The notes under the pieces: generated by a model
The model's input: only the letters and a program-made list of their open reading frames with translations
Databases searched by the model: none
What the model was told of the DNA's origin: nothing
Made by a program: the position numbers and the translations under genes
Assembly: GCF_945859705.1 (NCBI RefSeq)
Contig: NC_079134.1
Coordinates: 15,045,545 to 15,109,544, forward strand
DNA length: 64,000 nucleotides
Direction: 5' to 3'
DNA from: Episyrphus balteatus
Taxonomy: Eukaryota > Arthropoda > Insecta > Diptera > Syrphidae
Shown: positions 49,565-61,200 of the stretch, piece by piece
How the letters are laid out: every line of letters starts with the position of its first letter
How positions within the stretch are numbered: position 1 is the first letter of the stretch

Positions 49565-50305
49565 TATTATAACCCAGGCAAATTAGTCAAAATATGGGCA
49601 TGAAATCAGATTTTTTCACGTTACAATATTTTTTTCATGCGAAACACAGGTTGTCCTTATCATAAAAGTTAATTTGTTTGGATGATAGGAGGTCGAAAGC
49701 AGCCGCCATCTTGGAAAAGAGATTGGTATCGTTTTTATTGAATAGCTACATTGTTGTTCAAATAAACAAAAAATGACAAAGATAAGATTTATTAACAATA
49801 AAGTTATATAAAAAATGATTTACAAACCAATTCCGTGATTTGATTAAATCTAATATCAATTTGAGTAACTTCTCTGCGTGTGCAATCTCACATTTTCTGA
49901 CGTATCTGATTGCAACATGAAGATCTTGAATGGCACCATCTCGTTACTAAACTGTGGTTCGATGTCGTTGGAATTATATTCGAATACACAAGTAATATTA
50001 ATATTTTTTTTTTTTAAGAAGAGATTTACAGTTTAAATATTAAGGTTGGAGCACATGGGAAGAAGTATTTTTTTTTAATTTGTTATATAAATATGATGAA
50101 TTTTGATTTTGTAAAAAGAACTTTTTTATTAAAACGTGATATATTTTGAGCTGACTGTATTCCCATTTTCTGGGTTGATTTTTCCGTTTTCCCTAATCAA
50201 AAATCCCGAAAAAAACGGGAAAAAATCCCTCAATCTGGCATCGCTGGGTTGGGCCCTTCAGGGAGTCATAATTCATTATAAACACATGCATACATATATA
50301 CAATA

Positions 50306-50437
50306 GCCCTGTTATATTGAAGGTGGTAGTTTACTCGTGAGTAGAAATATAGTTATAGTTATAGCGAGTAGAAGATTGTGTTATTTATAGTAGGTACTAG
50401 ATCTACTCATGACTAACCACCTCCAATGGAACGGGGC
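50306..50437. mobile_element. 132-bp MITE with TA duplication (nested)
   Basis: TA|GCCCTGTTATATTGAAGGTG...CACCTCCAATGGAACGGGGC|TA: inverted ends and flanking TA. It lies inside the hAT-like element. Confidence 0.65.
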
Positions 50438-50655
50438 TAATGTTTTTCTGATTTGCAAAAGTTTTTTTATTCTTCTTTTTTTTTGTTGTTCTTTTTTCTT
50501 ATTTTTTCAAATACAATGTAATGCTGTTTTTTATTGAAGATACTTTTCCAAGAAATTTAGTTTGTTCGTTGTCAGGGTGAGGGGCCCCTAGCTGAAGTGG
50601 GGCCCCTAGGCAGCTGCCTAGTTTGCCTTGAGGCTAATCCGGCACTGTATCTATG

Positions 50656-52270
50656 TATATACACACACAAAAAGTAGGTATAGGGTATGTCACGAAGTCA
50701 CCCAAAGGGTATTAAGTTTCCTATGGGGACACAGCATCAGCCAGCAGAGCGAACGCATTATCATAATCGTAAAAATACTACGCAAGTGATGCCCAGCATG
50801 TATAAGATTGTTGCAGACATAAAGTTTTATTGTCGAACAGAAGCTCCTTTTCTGTTGACAATCCTATAAAAGGATTTTCTCTAGAAAATTAACAAAAATA
50901 CAAAATAAGTATCCTCTTGTCAATGGCAATGGCAATGAAATGGCAAAATGGATATAAATGTGGATATGGTGGATATATCCTGGCCAATTCCATTGAATTG
51001 CAAAATAATGAGAAAAGGAATTTAAATATAATCCTTGTTTTAGTGAAACACAATGATGGACTAAATGAACGATATGAATGAGTGAGGTAATCCTTATCGA
51101 GATGTATTTTTGTTTCTGATGCTTAACAATGCCCAAGTGGATCTTACGTAAAGGATGATGGATTTGTTATTATTTTAGCCCAAAAGGATTCTTTAATTAA
51201 AAATTTTGTGTTGTTATACTCTTTTACTCAATTAGCAACAAAATTTAAGATTTTAATCGGAGAACTTTTTGTAATCTCCTGTTGTCCTTTTTAACTCATC
51301 TTTTAAGGGACTAGCACACGCAGTTCGTCAAGTTACTAAATGAAATATGAACGCAAATTGTAACGGTGAGTTGGGTTTGACTTAAAATATAAAAAAGGAA
51401 CAAACAGCAAAAAAAAAAAACTCTTCTTAATTGCTGTTGTCTGCAAAAACATGAAAGACTCAACTTATCATATCCCATTATGCTTCTGCTACGGTTATTT
51501 TCTCTCGTTTTTTTTTTTTATTTTTTTTTTTGTTACAAAACAAAAATAAACTGCGATGGACATTGGCCTTTTGTCTCCTTGAAAATAAATATAGAGAAGT
51601 TATTTTAAGGACGATGTTGGGCCATGATGATGACCAACCATATCTCGGTGTATAATACTCTCTCTTGATAAAAATGGAGTAACGCTTATGTGGACATATA
51701 GTCATTAGGGGATTTATTGAGCAGTAGATTTTGAGGTCAATAAACTGTCATGGAAGGAAGAAACGTGTTCACACGAAATGTCTGATGAGCATCTAAGTGG
51801 ATAAGGATCTTTTTGAAATGGGATTAATTTGTGTGTGAAGTCTTTTTTTATCGAAACGTGTGTGGGTATGAATTTTCTTTTTTCTGAAGATTGATTGTTT
51901 AAAACTGTGTGAATCACCGTGTTGACGGTGAAAATTTGTTAACTTTAAATTTGAGTTTTTTTCAAAATGATTTGAATTGCATTTGGTTTTTACAAATCTC
52001 TTCAAAGACCTGATAATTTAGAAAATTCTGGTCGTGAAATATCATTTAAACTGGACATAAGTTTTCAAAAATCATAAAAAATTTTTTATTCAGTTTTTCA
52101 AAAAGATTAATTAAAAATTTGATTTGAAAAAAAAAAAACAAAATTGAAATATTTTTAAAAAAACAAAAATATGTTTTTAGCTTAGTTAATTTTGATACTA
52201 CATTCACGTTACTGATTCTGTATAAATATTTTACTGAAATCAGTTGTCATTGAGAAGAAATTTAGAAATA
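50656..52270. other. No gene seen
   Basis: AT-rich. Open frames of 60-90 codons have no recognisable domains. A T-run lies at 51510-51533. Confidence 0.4.
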
Positions 52271-53160
52271 ATAAAATGCACGACTGGGTCGCACGAACTT
52301 GCTTAAATATTTCCGATATCTCTTTTACTGCCCGAGATATTTAAAATTTAAGTAGCGGTCTTTGAATCAGAAACAACACAAGCCAACCATATTAAACTTT
52401 TTTTGCCACAAGAACTAAAATATACTTTTCTGAAGGTTTTTGGGTTGCTGAATCCGCAATCAGAAAAATTCTATGAGCCTTCGTTCTTGAAATATTACCG
52501 TTATAAAATGCAAAAAAAGGTTTTTTTTTTATAATGGTAATATTTCAAGAACGTAGGCTAATAGAATTTTTCTGATTGCGGATTCGAGTTCAGAAAAATA
52601 TATTTTGGTTCTTGTGGCATAAATTCTGTGACCATTGACTTAAACTTTAGATTAAGTTTAGTTTTTTTTGGCTTATAAACTGAAACTTAAGATATCTCGA
52701 GCAATAAAAGAGATATCGGGAAAATTTAAACAGTTTTTGAAAGAAAAATATTCTTTTTTTTATAATCACCGTTACAAATTTGTTTCTAATGAATTACCCC
52801 ACATAAAAACAGAACCTCGAAAACAGCCAAAATGACGATTTTTAGCATTTTATAACGGTAATATTTCAAAAACGGATGCGAATAAAATTTTTATGACTTC
52901 AGATTCGGATTCAACACCCCAAAAACTACTAGAAAAGTATATTTTGGTTCTTGTGGCAAAAAAAAAGTTAAATTTTGTTGACCAGTGTACCTACCTAATC
53001 GTTACCGTTAATAATGATTTTCAAAAACAATTTTTTTAATTAGAAGATAGACTTTTTCTTAAAACTAACATTTGAATTTTTTAAACAAAATCGTTGGAGC
53101 CGTTTTTGAGCAATTTCAACTTCACTAAATTCGCTACATGACAAGTAACGTTATTTTTAG
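52271..53160. repeat. Palindromic repeat region, GCCACAAGAACYAAAATATA family
   Basis: It opens with ATAAAATGCACGACTGGGTC, also present at 35873. One left-type arm (52410-52510: TTGCCACAAGAACTAAAATA, GGGTTGCTGAATCCG, TTGAAATATTACCGTTATAA) is followed by two inverted arms (52530-52622 and 52850-52975). TCGTTGGAGCCGTTTTTGAG follows near 53090. The arms share the GCTGAATCCG core with the MITEs at 13.2-14.6 and 49 kb. No coding sequence. Confidence 0.7.
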
Positions 53161-53501
53161 TTCAAAACATGTTTTTTGAATTGTGACTGCTTACATTTTG
53201 AATACTCCGACCAATTGACAATTAAACCGAAATTTAATTTAAAATTTTGTCTTAGATGTCAAATCTCTCGATAATAGTGCCAAGTTTCCGAAACATGTTT
53301 TGAGATAAAACTTGTTTTGAAATTAGTCAATAATATGGCCGTTAAATAATTGATATTAAAAACAGAAATATATAAGCTTTCTACTTTACTTTTAATTTTT
53401 ATTTCCAAATAACATAAAAAATCGATATTTGCTTTGAAAAAAATACATTAGTGTCTGCAATAAAATTAATTAGGTAATATAATTGTTTCGTTTCCTCTTA
53501 C

Positions 53502-53529
53502 CTTCTATTTCATCGAATCACAGCTGTCC
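53502..53529 (-). ncRNA. Candidate 28-nt non-coding leader micro-exon
   Basis: On the minus strand, a strong acceptor (TTTATTTCTTTGCAG) and a consensus donor (AAG|GTAAGAG) bracket 28 bases. All three frames contain a stop, so it could only be 5' UTR. It contains ATG AAA TAG, a minimal uORF. The minus-strand gene ending at 28777 needs an upstream leader exon before its acceptor at 34287, and this is the best candidate I see. Joining is inferred and not shown. Confidence 0.35.
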
Positions 53530-54902
53530 CTGCAAAGAAATAAACAAAAACATAGTTTTTGTAATTATTCAGATTTGTCTCGAGGTACTGTATAACTGTA
53601 ACTGGGTAGGGTACTGATACACATAACGAGAAAAGTAAAAAACAAAAAATAATAAATTCCCTCTTGGTTCCTCTCAAATGCAAAAGCACTCTTGTATACT
53701 GAGAGTATGAATAAATTTATAGTTTAAGCTTAAGGGGGTTTTGGTAGTCGAAGTTAAATCCGTCCTGATTTCTTTCTTTTTTTTGTTTTGTTTCGTTTTT
53801 GTTATTTTAGTGTGCGTTCCAGACAGACAGTTTGTTGTAACAAAAACAACAATTCCTATAGTTGTTTCTACGTCACCTGTTGTCTGAGTTAAGTTAAAGA
53901 GGATGCAACTGATATCTTGTCGAATCGAGGAGATGAAGTCTCTTTTACATACATTTCCATACGATAAAAAAAGGGGAGTGAGGTCTGCAACGCATCAGCA
54001 ACTCTCTGGTAATCTGTTTTGAGATTTGAGATAGGAGTTTACGTTGATAGGTACACCACCTACCTACTGCACTTTCGTCCTTCGACAAAAAACTATGAGA
54101 AAAGAGAAAAAATTCAATCGATGATGCTGATTTCAAAGCGTCGAGGTGAATTCTAGAAGGGATATTATTTTAAAGAGCATTTTATACAATCAGTATACAA
54201 GAGCACCCTTGAGGTTTAAGTTTCCAATTAATTATACCAAGAGAGAGAGAGAATATTTTTTGCAAGCAAATAGTTAAGGGTTTTTTGGTTTTGGGATAGG
54301 TATAACGATTTGATTTAATGACTGATGAAAGTTTGAAAATAAATTGGTAAATATATGTTAGTTGGGATAAATTGAAACTAGAAACTAAAAAAAAATTGTA
54401 CAATCTTGTTAATCTGATACTTGAAGTTTATAAATTAATTTGTTTGTACATAATTCAATGTAAGAAGGGATGTATATTTTCTCAGAATTGGGTATATTCC
54501 AATCTCAGGGTAGATTAATTTTTTCTTTGAAGTACAATGCCTCTCATTTGAATTTTACTTTCTTCAGTTTTAAGACCTTTATGCATACGAAATAAAAATT
54601 CATTGGTAGATTGGATGTTGCAAAAATTCTATGCTATTTATTTCAATAATTAATAATTTTCTATGTTTTTCATTACACACGGTGTCTTGAAGACGCAGCA
54701 GGTTTTAAAAAAAGGATCTCAAAAGTAATGATGCAGATTTGTTCAAAATGATTTCAGGATTTTAAACTTGTAAATTTCAAAATCGTACCTGGGCGGGAGG
54801 GCTTTTGGAAAAAAAAAAAAAATAAAAAAAAGGACGTTATAATGTCCTATATCTTTTTGGAAAGCTAAAATATACTACTTGAATTTGATGTTTATTTAAA
54901 GT
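53530..54902. other. No gene seen
   Basis: AT-rich sequence with no gene. A GAGAGAGAGAG run lies near 54241-54251. Confidence 0.4.
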
Positions 54903-54911
54903 TGATTAAGT

Positions 54912-55637
54912 GGGAGCGGTTCAAAATTCTGACTTCAAAATTCTGATTTACAAAATTCTGCTTTCTTGAAGAAAATTCTGTTTTTCAAAATTCTGCTTCT
55001 TTTCTATTCTGTCTTTCAAAATTCTGCTTTTTTTTTACAACAAAATTCTGCAAATTCTGCTTTTTTTTATAGCATATGCGTTTACTTTACCAAAATACAC
55101 CTCATTAATGTTTTTTTTTAGGTTGGTATTTTCTTAACTGCTTGCTGTTTAACCATCACAAATTTTCAAACTGCTTAGAGTGTTGGAGTACTGAATTTCT
55201 TATAACTCCCATCTATTCGAGTATACCGTTGAAAACTAATTATAGAAACGATGTTGTGTGATAGAGTATATTCCTTTTCTTATTTAATCTTTTGAATATA
55301 AATTTTTGTTTGACTAATTAAATAATGTTCAATTATTATTTTTCGAAGATATTTATCTCTAAAAACCTTTATTCAATATTTTTAAATTTATTAATTTATC
55401 AAAAAAAAAAAAAAAAAAATACGAATATTACAGAAAATTGACAAAGTACTGTATGTAAGTAATCTCAAATAGGCAGCAAATTTTGCTAGAAGATGATTTT
55501 ACAAAATTGTGCCAAAAATACAAAAAGGGTTTGGAATTGTGAAAAGCAGAATTTTGAAAAGCAGAACTTTGAAAAACTGAATTTTAAAAAGCAGAATTTT
55601 GAAAAGCAGCACCCCGGCAGAATTTTGACCTCAACCC
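54912..55637. mobile_element. 726-bp foldback-like element, TIRs of iterated CAAAATTCTGC
   Basis: A perfect 9-bp duplication, TGATTAAGT (54903-54911 and 55638-55646), flanks the element. The left terminal 160 bp contains about eight CAAAATTCTG(C/A)TTT words at 13-22 bp spacing, and the right terminus carries about six inverted copies (GAAAAGCAGAATTTTG). Termini are GGGAGCGGTTCAAAATTCTG and, inverted, GGGTTGAGGTCAAAATTCTG. The interior is unique AT-rich DNA and there is no transposase. Confidence 0.88.
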
Positions 55638-55646
55638 TGATTAAGT

Positions 55647-56616
55647 ACATATATAGTTCTTGAGAAATTTAATTTTAAAGCCATCATTTTAGTCAAAAAC
55701 AAAAAACCGCATGTTTATAAGTAGGTATCTTAGTTTTTGAGATTCAAGGAAAGATGTATCTTTTCTCCAAAATTTTTTTTAGTATTTTCTCAATTTTTTT
55801 TTTTGAAATAAAAATAAAATTAGCCTCAAATCAAATGGAAAAAAGGTCACGCTAACACACTGCTGTTCAAGACGTTTTCTTTTATAAATTAACACGAAAA
55901 GTCAACATGGATTCAAGAGAAATGGTTCTCACGATGAAAATCGAGAAAAGGTTTTGTGGTCCCTGAGGACCTTTACTATGAAAATTTGGGATATTTTTCT
56001 GTTATACGTAACATTATAAATCTTACATTTCAAAAATAGTCTTGAAATAATACCGAACAGAATAAAAATAACTTAAAAAAAATACAAAATACTCTAAAAA
56101 TGACAAAAAAAAACACAAAAAACGAACAAAACAAGAACAAAAAAAGAGCCAAAATACCACTACGCTCTTGAAATTGGTTCTGAGTCACGATAAGAGTGGT
56201 TAGAACTTACAAATCTGTTGATTAAATAACCATAACACAAGTTTTCCCTTTAGGAACAAATAAAACAAATATAAAAGTGCCAATTTTTTTTTCAAGTGTT
56301 TTTAATAGTACAATTACAATTTTGTTCTTATTTATTTTGAGCGGTTTTGTGAATGCCGTGGGTGAGAATTTGATATCAACCAACGACAAAGATAACATCT
56401 CTTTCGACGCTGATCTATGTTTAACTTACTACTTTCGTAACTGAAAGCCAAATAAATAAATTGTTTATACTAGAAAACAAGATTTTTTTTAAAGTTATTC
56501 AGTAAAAAAGGAACTTTGTCAACCTAAAAACAATAGTTAAATAAAAAATTCTCACACTTATTATTATTAGTAACCTAATACATATGTAGTCAATAAATAA
56601 ATACGATTTTCGGCTC
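55647..56616. other. No gene seen
   Basis: AT-rich, with A-runs near 56080-56150. No coding sequence or structured repeat was recognised. Confidence 0.4.
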
Positions 56617-56624
56617 ACAGCTAC

Positions 56625-57253
56625 CAGGGGCGTACACTCCCTTGGGGCAAGCGGGGCGGCGCCCCGGGGACCCCGACCGACCCCAGGGCCCCAACTGGAG
56701 ACAATGCAGAGAAGGAAACTTTTAGAATAAATTGAGTTACGAAGTAGGTAAATTAAAATGTATTTGAATCACTTCGGATACAAGGGAGACAAAATATATC
56801 ATTCAGTGTAGTGTATAATCCATTGGAAGCCACACAATATATATTGATTTAATAAAAAGGTTACCCCAGGGGCCCCAAAAAAATAAACTGCTTTTTTAAA
56901 AGAAAAAAAATCAAATATGTACATGTTCATATTACTTCAGAACAGAGGCCCCAAGAACTATCAATTCTAAGCTAAAAAGAAAATTTATTTTAGGGGTCTC
57001 TAAATATTCAATTTTGGGAGCCCCTAGTACAAGGATTTGCTACTTTTATGATAGAAATTTTAATTAAGTATAGCAAAGTGCATTACGAACAAAATAAAAC
57101 ATTAAAATAAACCTAAAAATAAATAAGCCATACAAAAAAAAATGTATGGCGTATACGTACTTTTGTTTTTGTATCTAAGTGGCCCCCAAATATCAAAGGG
57201 GCCCCAAAATTTAGTCTTGCCCCGGGGCCCCGACAACTCAACATACGCCACTG
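56625..57253. mobile_element. 629-bp non-autonomous hAT-like element, GC-rich ends
   Basis: Termini CAGGGGCGTA and, inverted, CAGTGGCGTA are flanked by a perfect 8-bp duplication, ACAGCTAC (56617-56624 and 57254-57261). Subterminal GGGGCCCC-type words (GGGGCAAGCGGGGCGGCGCC, GCCCCGGGGCCCCGAC) recur at both ends and inside. There is no transposase frame; the frame at 57142-57345 runs off the element. Confidence 0.92.
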
Positions 57254-57261
57254 ACAGCTAC

Positions 57262-58799
57262 TTTGTATCCTTAATGGTTTCTAAAAAGGCCTATTACGTT
57301 GAATATAATGACTCAAAAGCACCTTTTGCGTCTCAAATATCATAGACCTTGAATTTTAGTGGTAAACACTCTTTAACATTGGTAACGGATAAGTTTAAAT
57401 ACCATTTTATCCTTTTTAACCTTAAAAAAAAGTCAACACTTTTCTGTAGACAGAAAAAAAATTCATGACACTTCTGAAAATTTAAACCACTTTTTACATC
57501 TTTTCGTTTAACGGCGAGCTCTAAAGTCGTGTGAATTCTATTTAACAATTTAGCATGAATTTTCCATTATTCAAGGCTTAAACGACACACAACACTTACA
57601 AGGATATAGATTTCTATAGATGAAGAGGAAAAGTAAACATTAAAATCGCGCCCTTAATATGTATACCTAAGTTGAGTGAAAAAAATAAACCTAAAATCAC
57701 ATACTTTTGTTACCAAATACCTTGCACCCAGCTTCGACTACCTACAACTATACGACTACTACATCGCACATAATGCTCTACACAGCATTGTTAGCATAAG
57801 GGATAAAGGAATCTCTCTCAACTTTGTACAAGGAGCATATAAGTTTATGGAAAAATATATCTACATGTGTATACACATAAGTATAAGAGTAGCCTGCTAT
57901 TACCATTTTATTTAACCCCATTCACGTACAGAGGGCGAACTTGTCAGGTAATTTTACACAATGAAATGCATTTATATAGAAACCTTGAATTAACTGCACA
58001 CCATTTCACCCATAAATTCTTGACATCCATGCTTCAGAATATGTTATAGCAAAAAAACGATGAGCGTTTTTTTTTTCTTTTTTGTGTTACTTTGTGTAAA
58101 TAGAAAGGCTTAAAATAAATTCCTCTCTAAATCTGTAGACAGGTGGTATTATTATTAAATTTTCACTGCCAACATTTATTTATGTATATTTTAACCTATT
58201 TTACACATGATTGCTATAGGGTAAAATGGTCAGGGCCTATTTTACTCTCTGTACTAGAAATATTTTTCTAGACACTTTTGACATCTTTATGTCAATCATT
58301 ATTTTTACAACATCATGAAAATATTGCACTTGACATAAAAGCATTATGTTAATGCCTTTAAAGATTTCATTTTGACAGGTTTGTCATTTTTTTGACAAGA
58401 ACACGAATATTTTGCCCAATTATTTACATTAACATTTCAAAATACAAACACACACACACACATAGAGAAACTCATTTTGACAGAGACAATAAATTGGGTC
58501 ACATAATTGTGACATGCCTATAAACAACGCGCATTCACTTTAACCAACTGAATATGACAGATAAACATTTTGAGAGGAGTGCACGCATCAGTTCTAGTTG
58601 ACAACTTCATTTCTTACTTTGAGGCATTAATTCGTTTATGTTTGTGGGGGGAATAATGAATAAATCAGCTACAGGAAATGGGGGTTGCCATATTGTTGTA
58701 GTTGTTTGAATATTTTTAATTTTTCGTAAATTGTAGGCGTTCTATTAAGTTGTCGAAGAAAACTTGGCACTGCATCTCCCCTGAAATCGCTATATCCCA
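57262..58799. other. No gene seen
   Basis: AT-rich. A cluster of TGACA/TGTCA words lies at about 58255-58560, and a CA run near 58447-58461. No coding sequence is supported. Confidence 0.4.
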
Positions 58800-59495
58800 T
58801 CTTAAACTGCTGAATCTTAACTAATAATATCAGATGAGACTGGTATAAATCTCAGTTGAAATTGGCTAACTTTAAGCTGAAACTCGTTAATGTTAACTGA
58901 AGATGAATCTAGTATATCTACGTCAGCTGAATCTGCTGAATTTTAACTGAACTAGGAAAATCTCAGCTGAATTTGTTATAATTTCTGCTGAATTTGGTAA
59001 AATCTAATATTAAACTCTTAAAACCTCAGCATGAAACTGGTAAATAGTCTCAGCTGAAATATTAAAGTCTTAGCTGAATTTGATAAGATCTCAGCTGAAA
59101 CTGGTAAAATTATAGATAAAACTAGTAAACTCACTAATTTTAACTGAAACTATGTTGAATCTCAACTGAAGTGGTCAATCTCTAAAAAAAACTGGTAAAT
59201 CTCAGCTGGCGTAGTAAAATCTCAGCTGAATTTGGTAAAAACTTAGCTGAATAAGGTAAAACTGAGCTGAATAAGGTAAAATCTCAGCTGAATTTGATAA
59301 AATCTCATCTGATACTGGTAAAACTTCAGCTGAATCCCAGTTGAATTAGCAAAATCGCACCTGAAACTTGTAAGATCTTTAATGAATCTGGTAAAATCTT
59401 TGATAAAAATGGTAAATTTGAGCAGAGATTGCTTAATTACACCCGAAACTGGTAAGTTTGAGTTGATCGTAGTAAATTTCAGCTAAAAGTGATTA
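58800..59495. repeat. Degenerate minisatellite, unit ~20-25 bp (TCTCAGCTGAATTTGGTAAA)
   Basis: About 30 variants of AATCTCAGCTGAA(A/T)(C/T)TGGTA follow each other. At least eight contain a perfect CAGCTG palindrome (an E-box sequence). The centre (59200-59320) is the most regular and the flanks decay. No coding frame is conserved. Confidence 0.85.
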
Positions 59496-60779
59496 ATATT
59501 ATCTGCAGCACTGTTCCCGTATTAAATTCATGGCCAGTAAGGTTCCCTAAAAGTACGTTGGAAGTCTTTTCTTAGGTGTTTCCAAATTATTTAATAGATT
59601 TTTTATAAATCTATAACAAGAAAAAATTTTTACTCGACTTTTCCAAATCGATTTCTTATTTTTCCAAATCGCCCGGCAAACGGCAACCCTATTCAAACTG
59701 ACCGAATTCAGTTAAATCGTCCAAAACCTTATTATCCCGCTGGCCAAGTATATCCTTTTATATAACAATCCTGCATCACAGAGGTTACCTACCCTACCAC
59801 AACTAAATGTTCAAAATTGAATCCAACAACTGCCTAATCAACAGCGGAAATTCATCCACCGAAACGTGACCCGATTTATGAATCTCTTCTTTTCATTGCA
59901 CATCATTTGTTTTCCTTTTTATCTCTTTCTGTATATCTCTCTCTCTCTTCTGCATTGTCATCACCCACATAGTTAGTGACTTTTGGTCGGTAGCAGCATT
60001 GTGATTGTGATGACGATGATGATGATGCGGGGCCCATCATCAGGCCGAGTTCTCGGTTCGGTTCAGTTCATTTTGGTTCTCTTGCTATATTTTCAGTTTG
60101 AATTTCTGCCATATTTTTCCGTACGGTATAGGTTTCTAAGTACTGGCAGTGTTGTACCTATTCGTATACTCTTTTGGGGTGACAGAGGGCCAGCACCAAT
60201 GACGATGAGAACAATTCATTGTCTGTGTTTTGATGTGCAAAATTCATTATCCTCGATGTCATGCGATAAATCATTTTAATTTAAAAGAGAAGAGGAGGTG
60301 ATGGCATTGGTGAAGGAGCATCAGCAATCAGATTTAATTGGACATGAATTAAAAGTACCGAACCGAGATTGGTAAGAGAGAGAGATACACTTTTTGATGT
60401 CGTCAGTTTATTTTTTAATTGATTGAGAAAGAAATATCTATGGTTGGGTCTATTAGAAAAGTTTCAAATTGATTATAGATTGTTGATGATAGATATAATT
60501 TTTTGGGGGAAATTAAGATGGTTTCCGTACTGTATTTGACACCTCGTTTAATGTAATTATTTTGTTAATTAGTGAAGAATTAAAAAAGAATAGGTACGAA
60601 GAGCTCGATCCACCATTTTGAATTAAAAATTCACAAAAGTGCATTTCATCAATTCACTCGGTTACAGTTCTTTCTTTAGATTCTGAACAAGAATATTATG
60701 TATTGACTGAAAAATGCTGTTTCATCACGTGTTGCTTATGATTTAATGTGACAGCGTTATTATACAAATTTTACAGACT
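59496..60779. other. No gene seen
   Basis: AT-rich, with CTCTCTCTCTTC near 59938 and GATGATGATGATG near 60014. The frame at 59983-60279 is repeat-rich and lacks support. Confidence 0.4.
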
Positions 60780-61200
60780 TGACTTTATATGTACTGAATA
60801 CTTATTTGTACTGAATGCAAATTTATGTACTCAATGCAAAATAATTAACTCAGTTTAGGTTTTTTGAGTACAAATTTGTATGTACACACACACTATACCT
60901 TCGTTGATCGTGTACTTATTACAGTACAGTACAATTATTAGTACAGGTGTCAATGTACTCAAAACAGGAATTAAATACTGGGTAAAGGTACTCAAAACAT
61001 TTTGTACACTAATCGAAAACGCAATCATTAGTCAAATTAACTAAAGAAAAATTGTTAATACATCAAATATTGTACTTTGTACAAATTATTTGCAAAAACT
61101 GCAAACCATACACTTAAACTATAAACATTTGTACTATTTACAAAAACTTTTGTATGTTATTCAATTTAAAAAGTATTGAGTTCATACAAATCTTGCAGGG
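60780..61200. repeat. Region rich in GTACT/GTACAAA words
   Basis: TGTACTGAATGCAAATTTAT, TGTACTCAATGCAAAATAAT and many further GTACT, AGTACA and TTTGTAC words in both orientations. It resembles the iterated-word termini of other elements here, but no clear boundary or target duplication was found. Confidence 0.4.

Larger units (their letters stand above)
48454..50647. mobile_element. 2.2-kb non-autonomous hAT-like element carrying three nested MITEs
   Basis: Termini CAGTGCCGGATTAACC and, inverted, CAGTGCCGGATTAGCC are flanked by a perfect 8-bp duplication, TATCTATG (48446-48453 and 50648-50655), as in the hAT superfamily. Subterminal regions on both sides contain GGGCCCCTAGG-type words. Three further elements lie inside (48743-48915, 48980-49564 and 50306-50437). 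No transposase frame was found. Confidence 0.9.
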
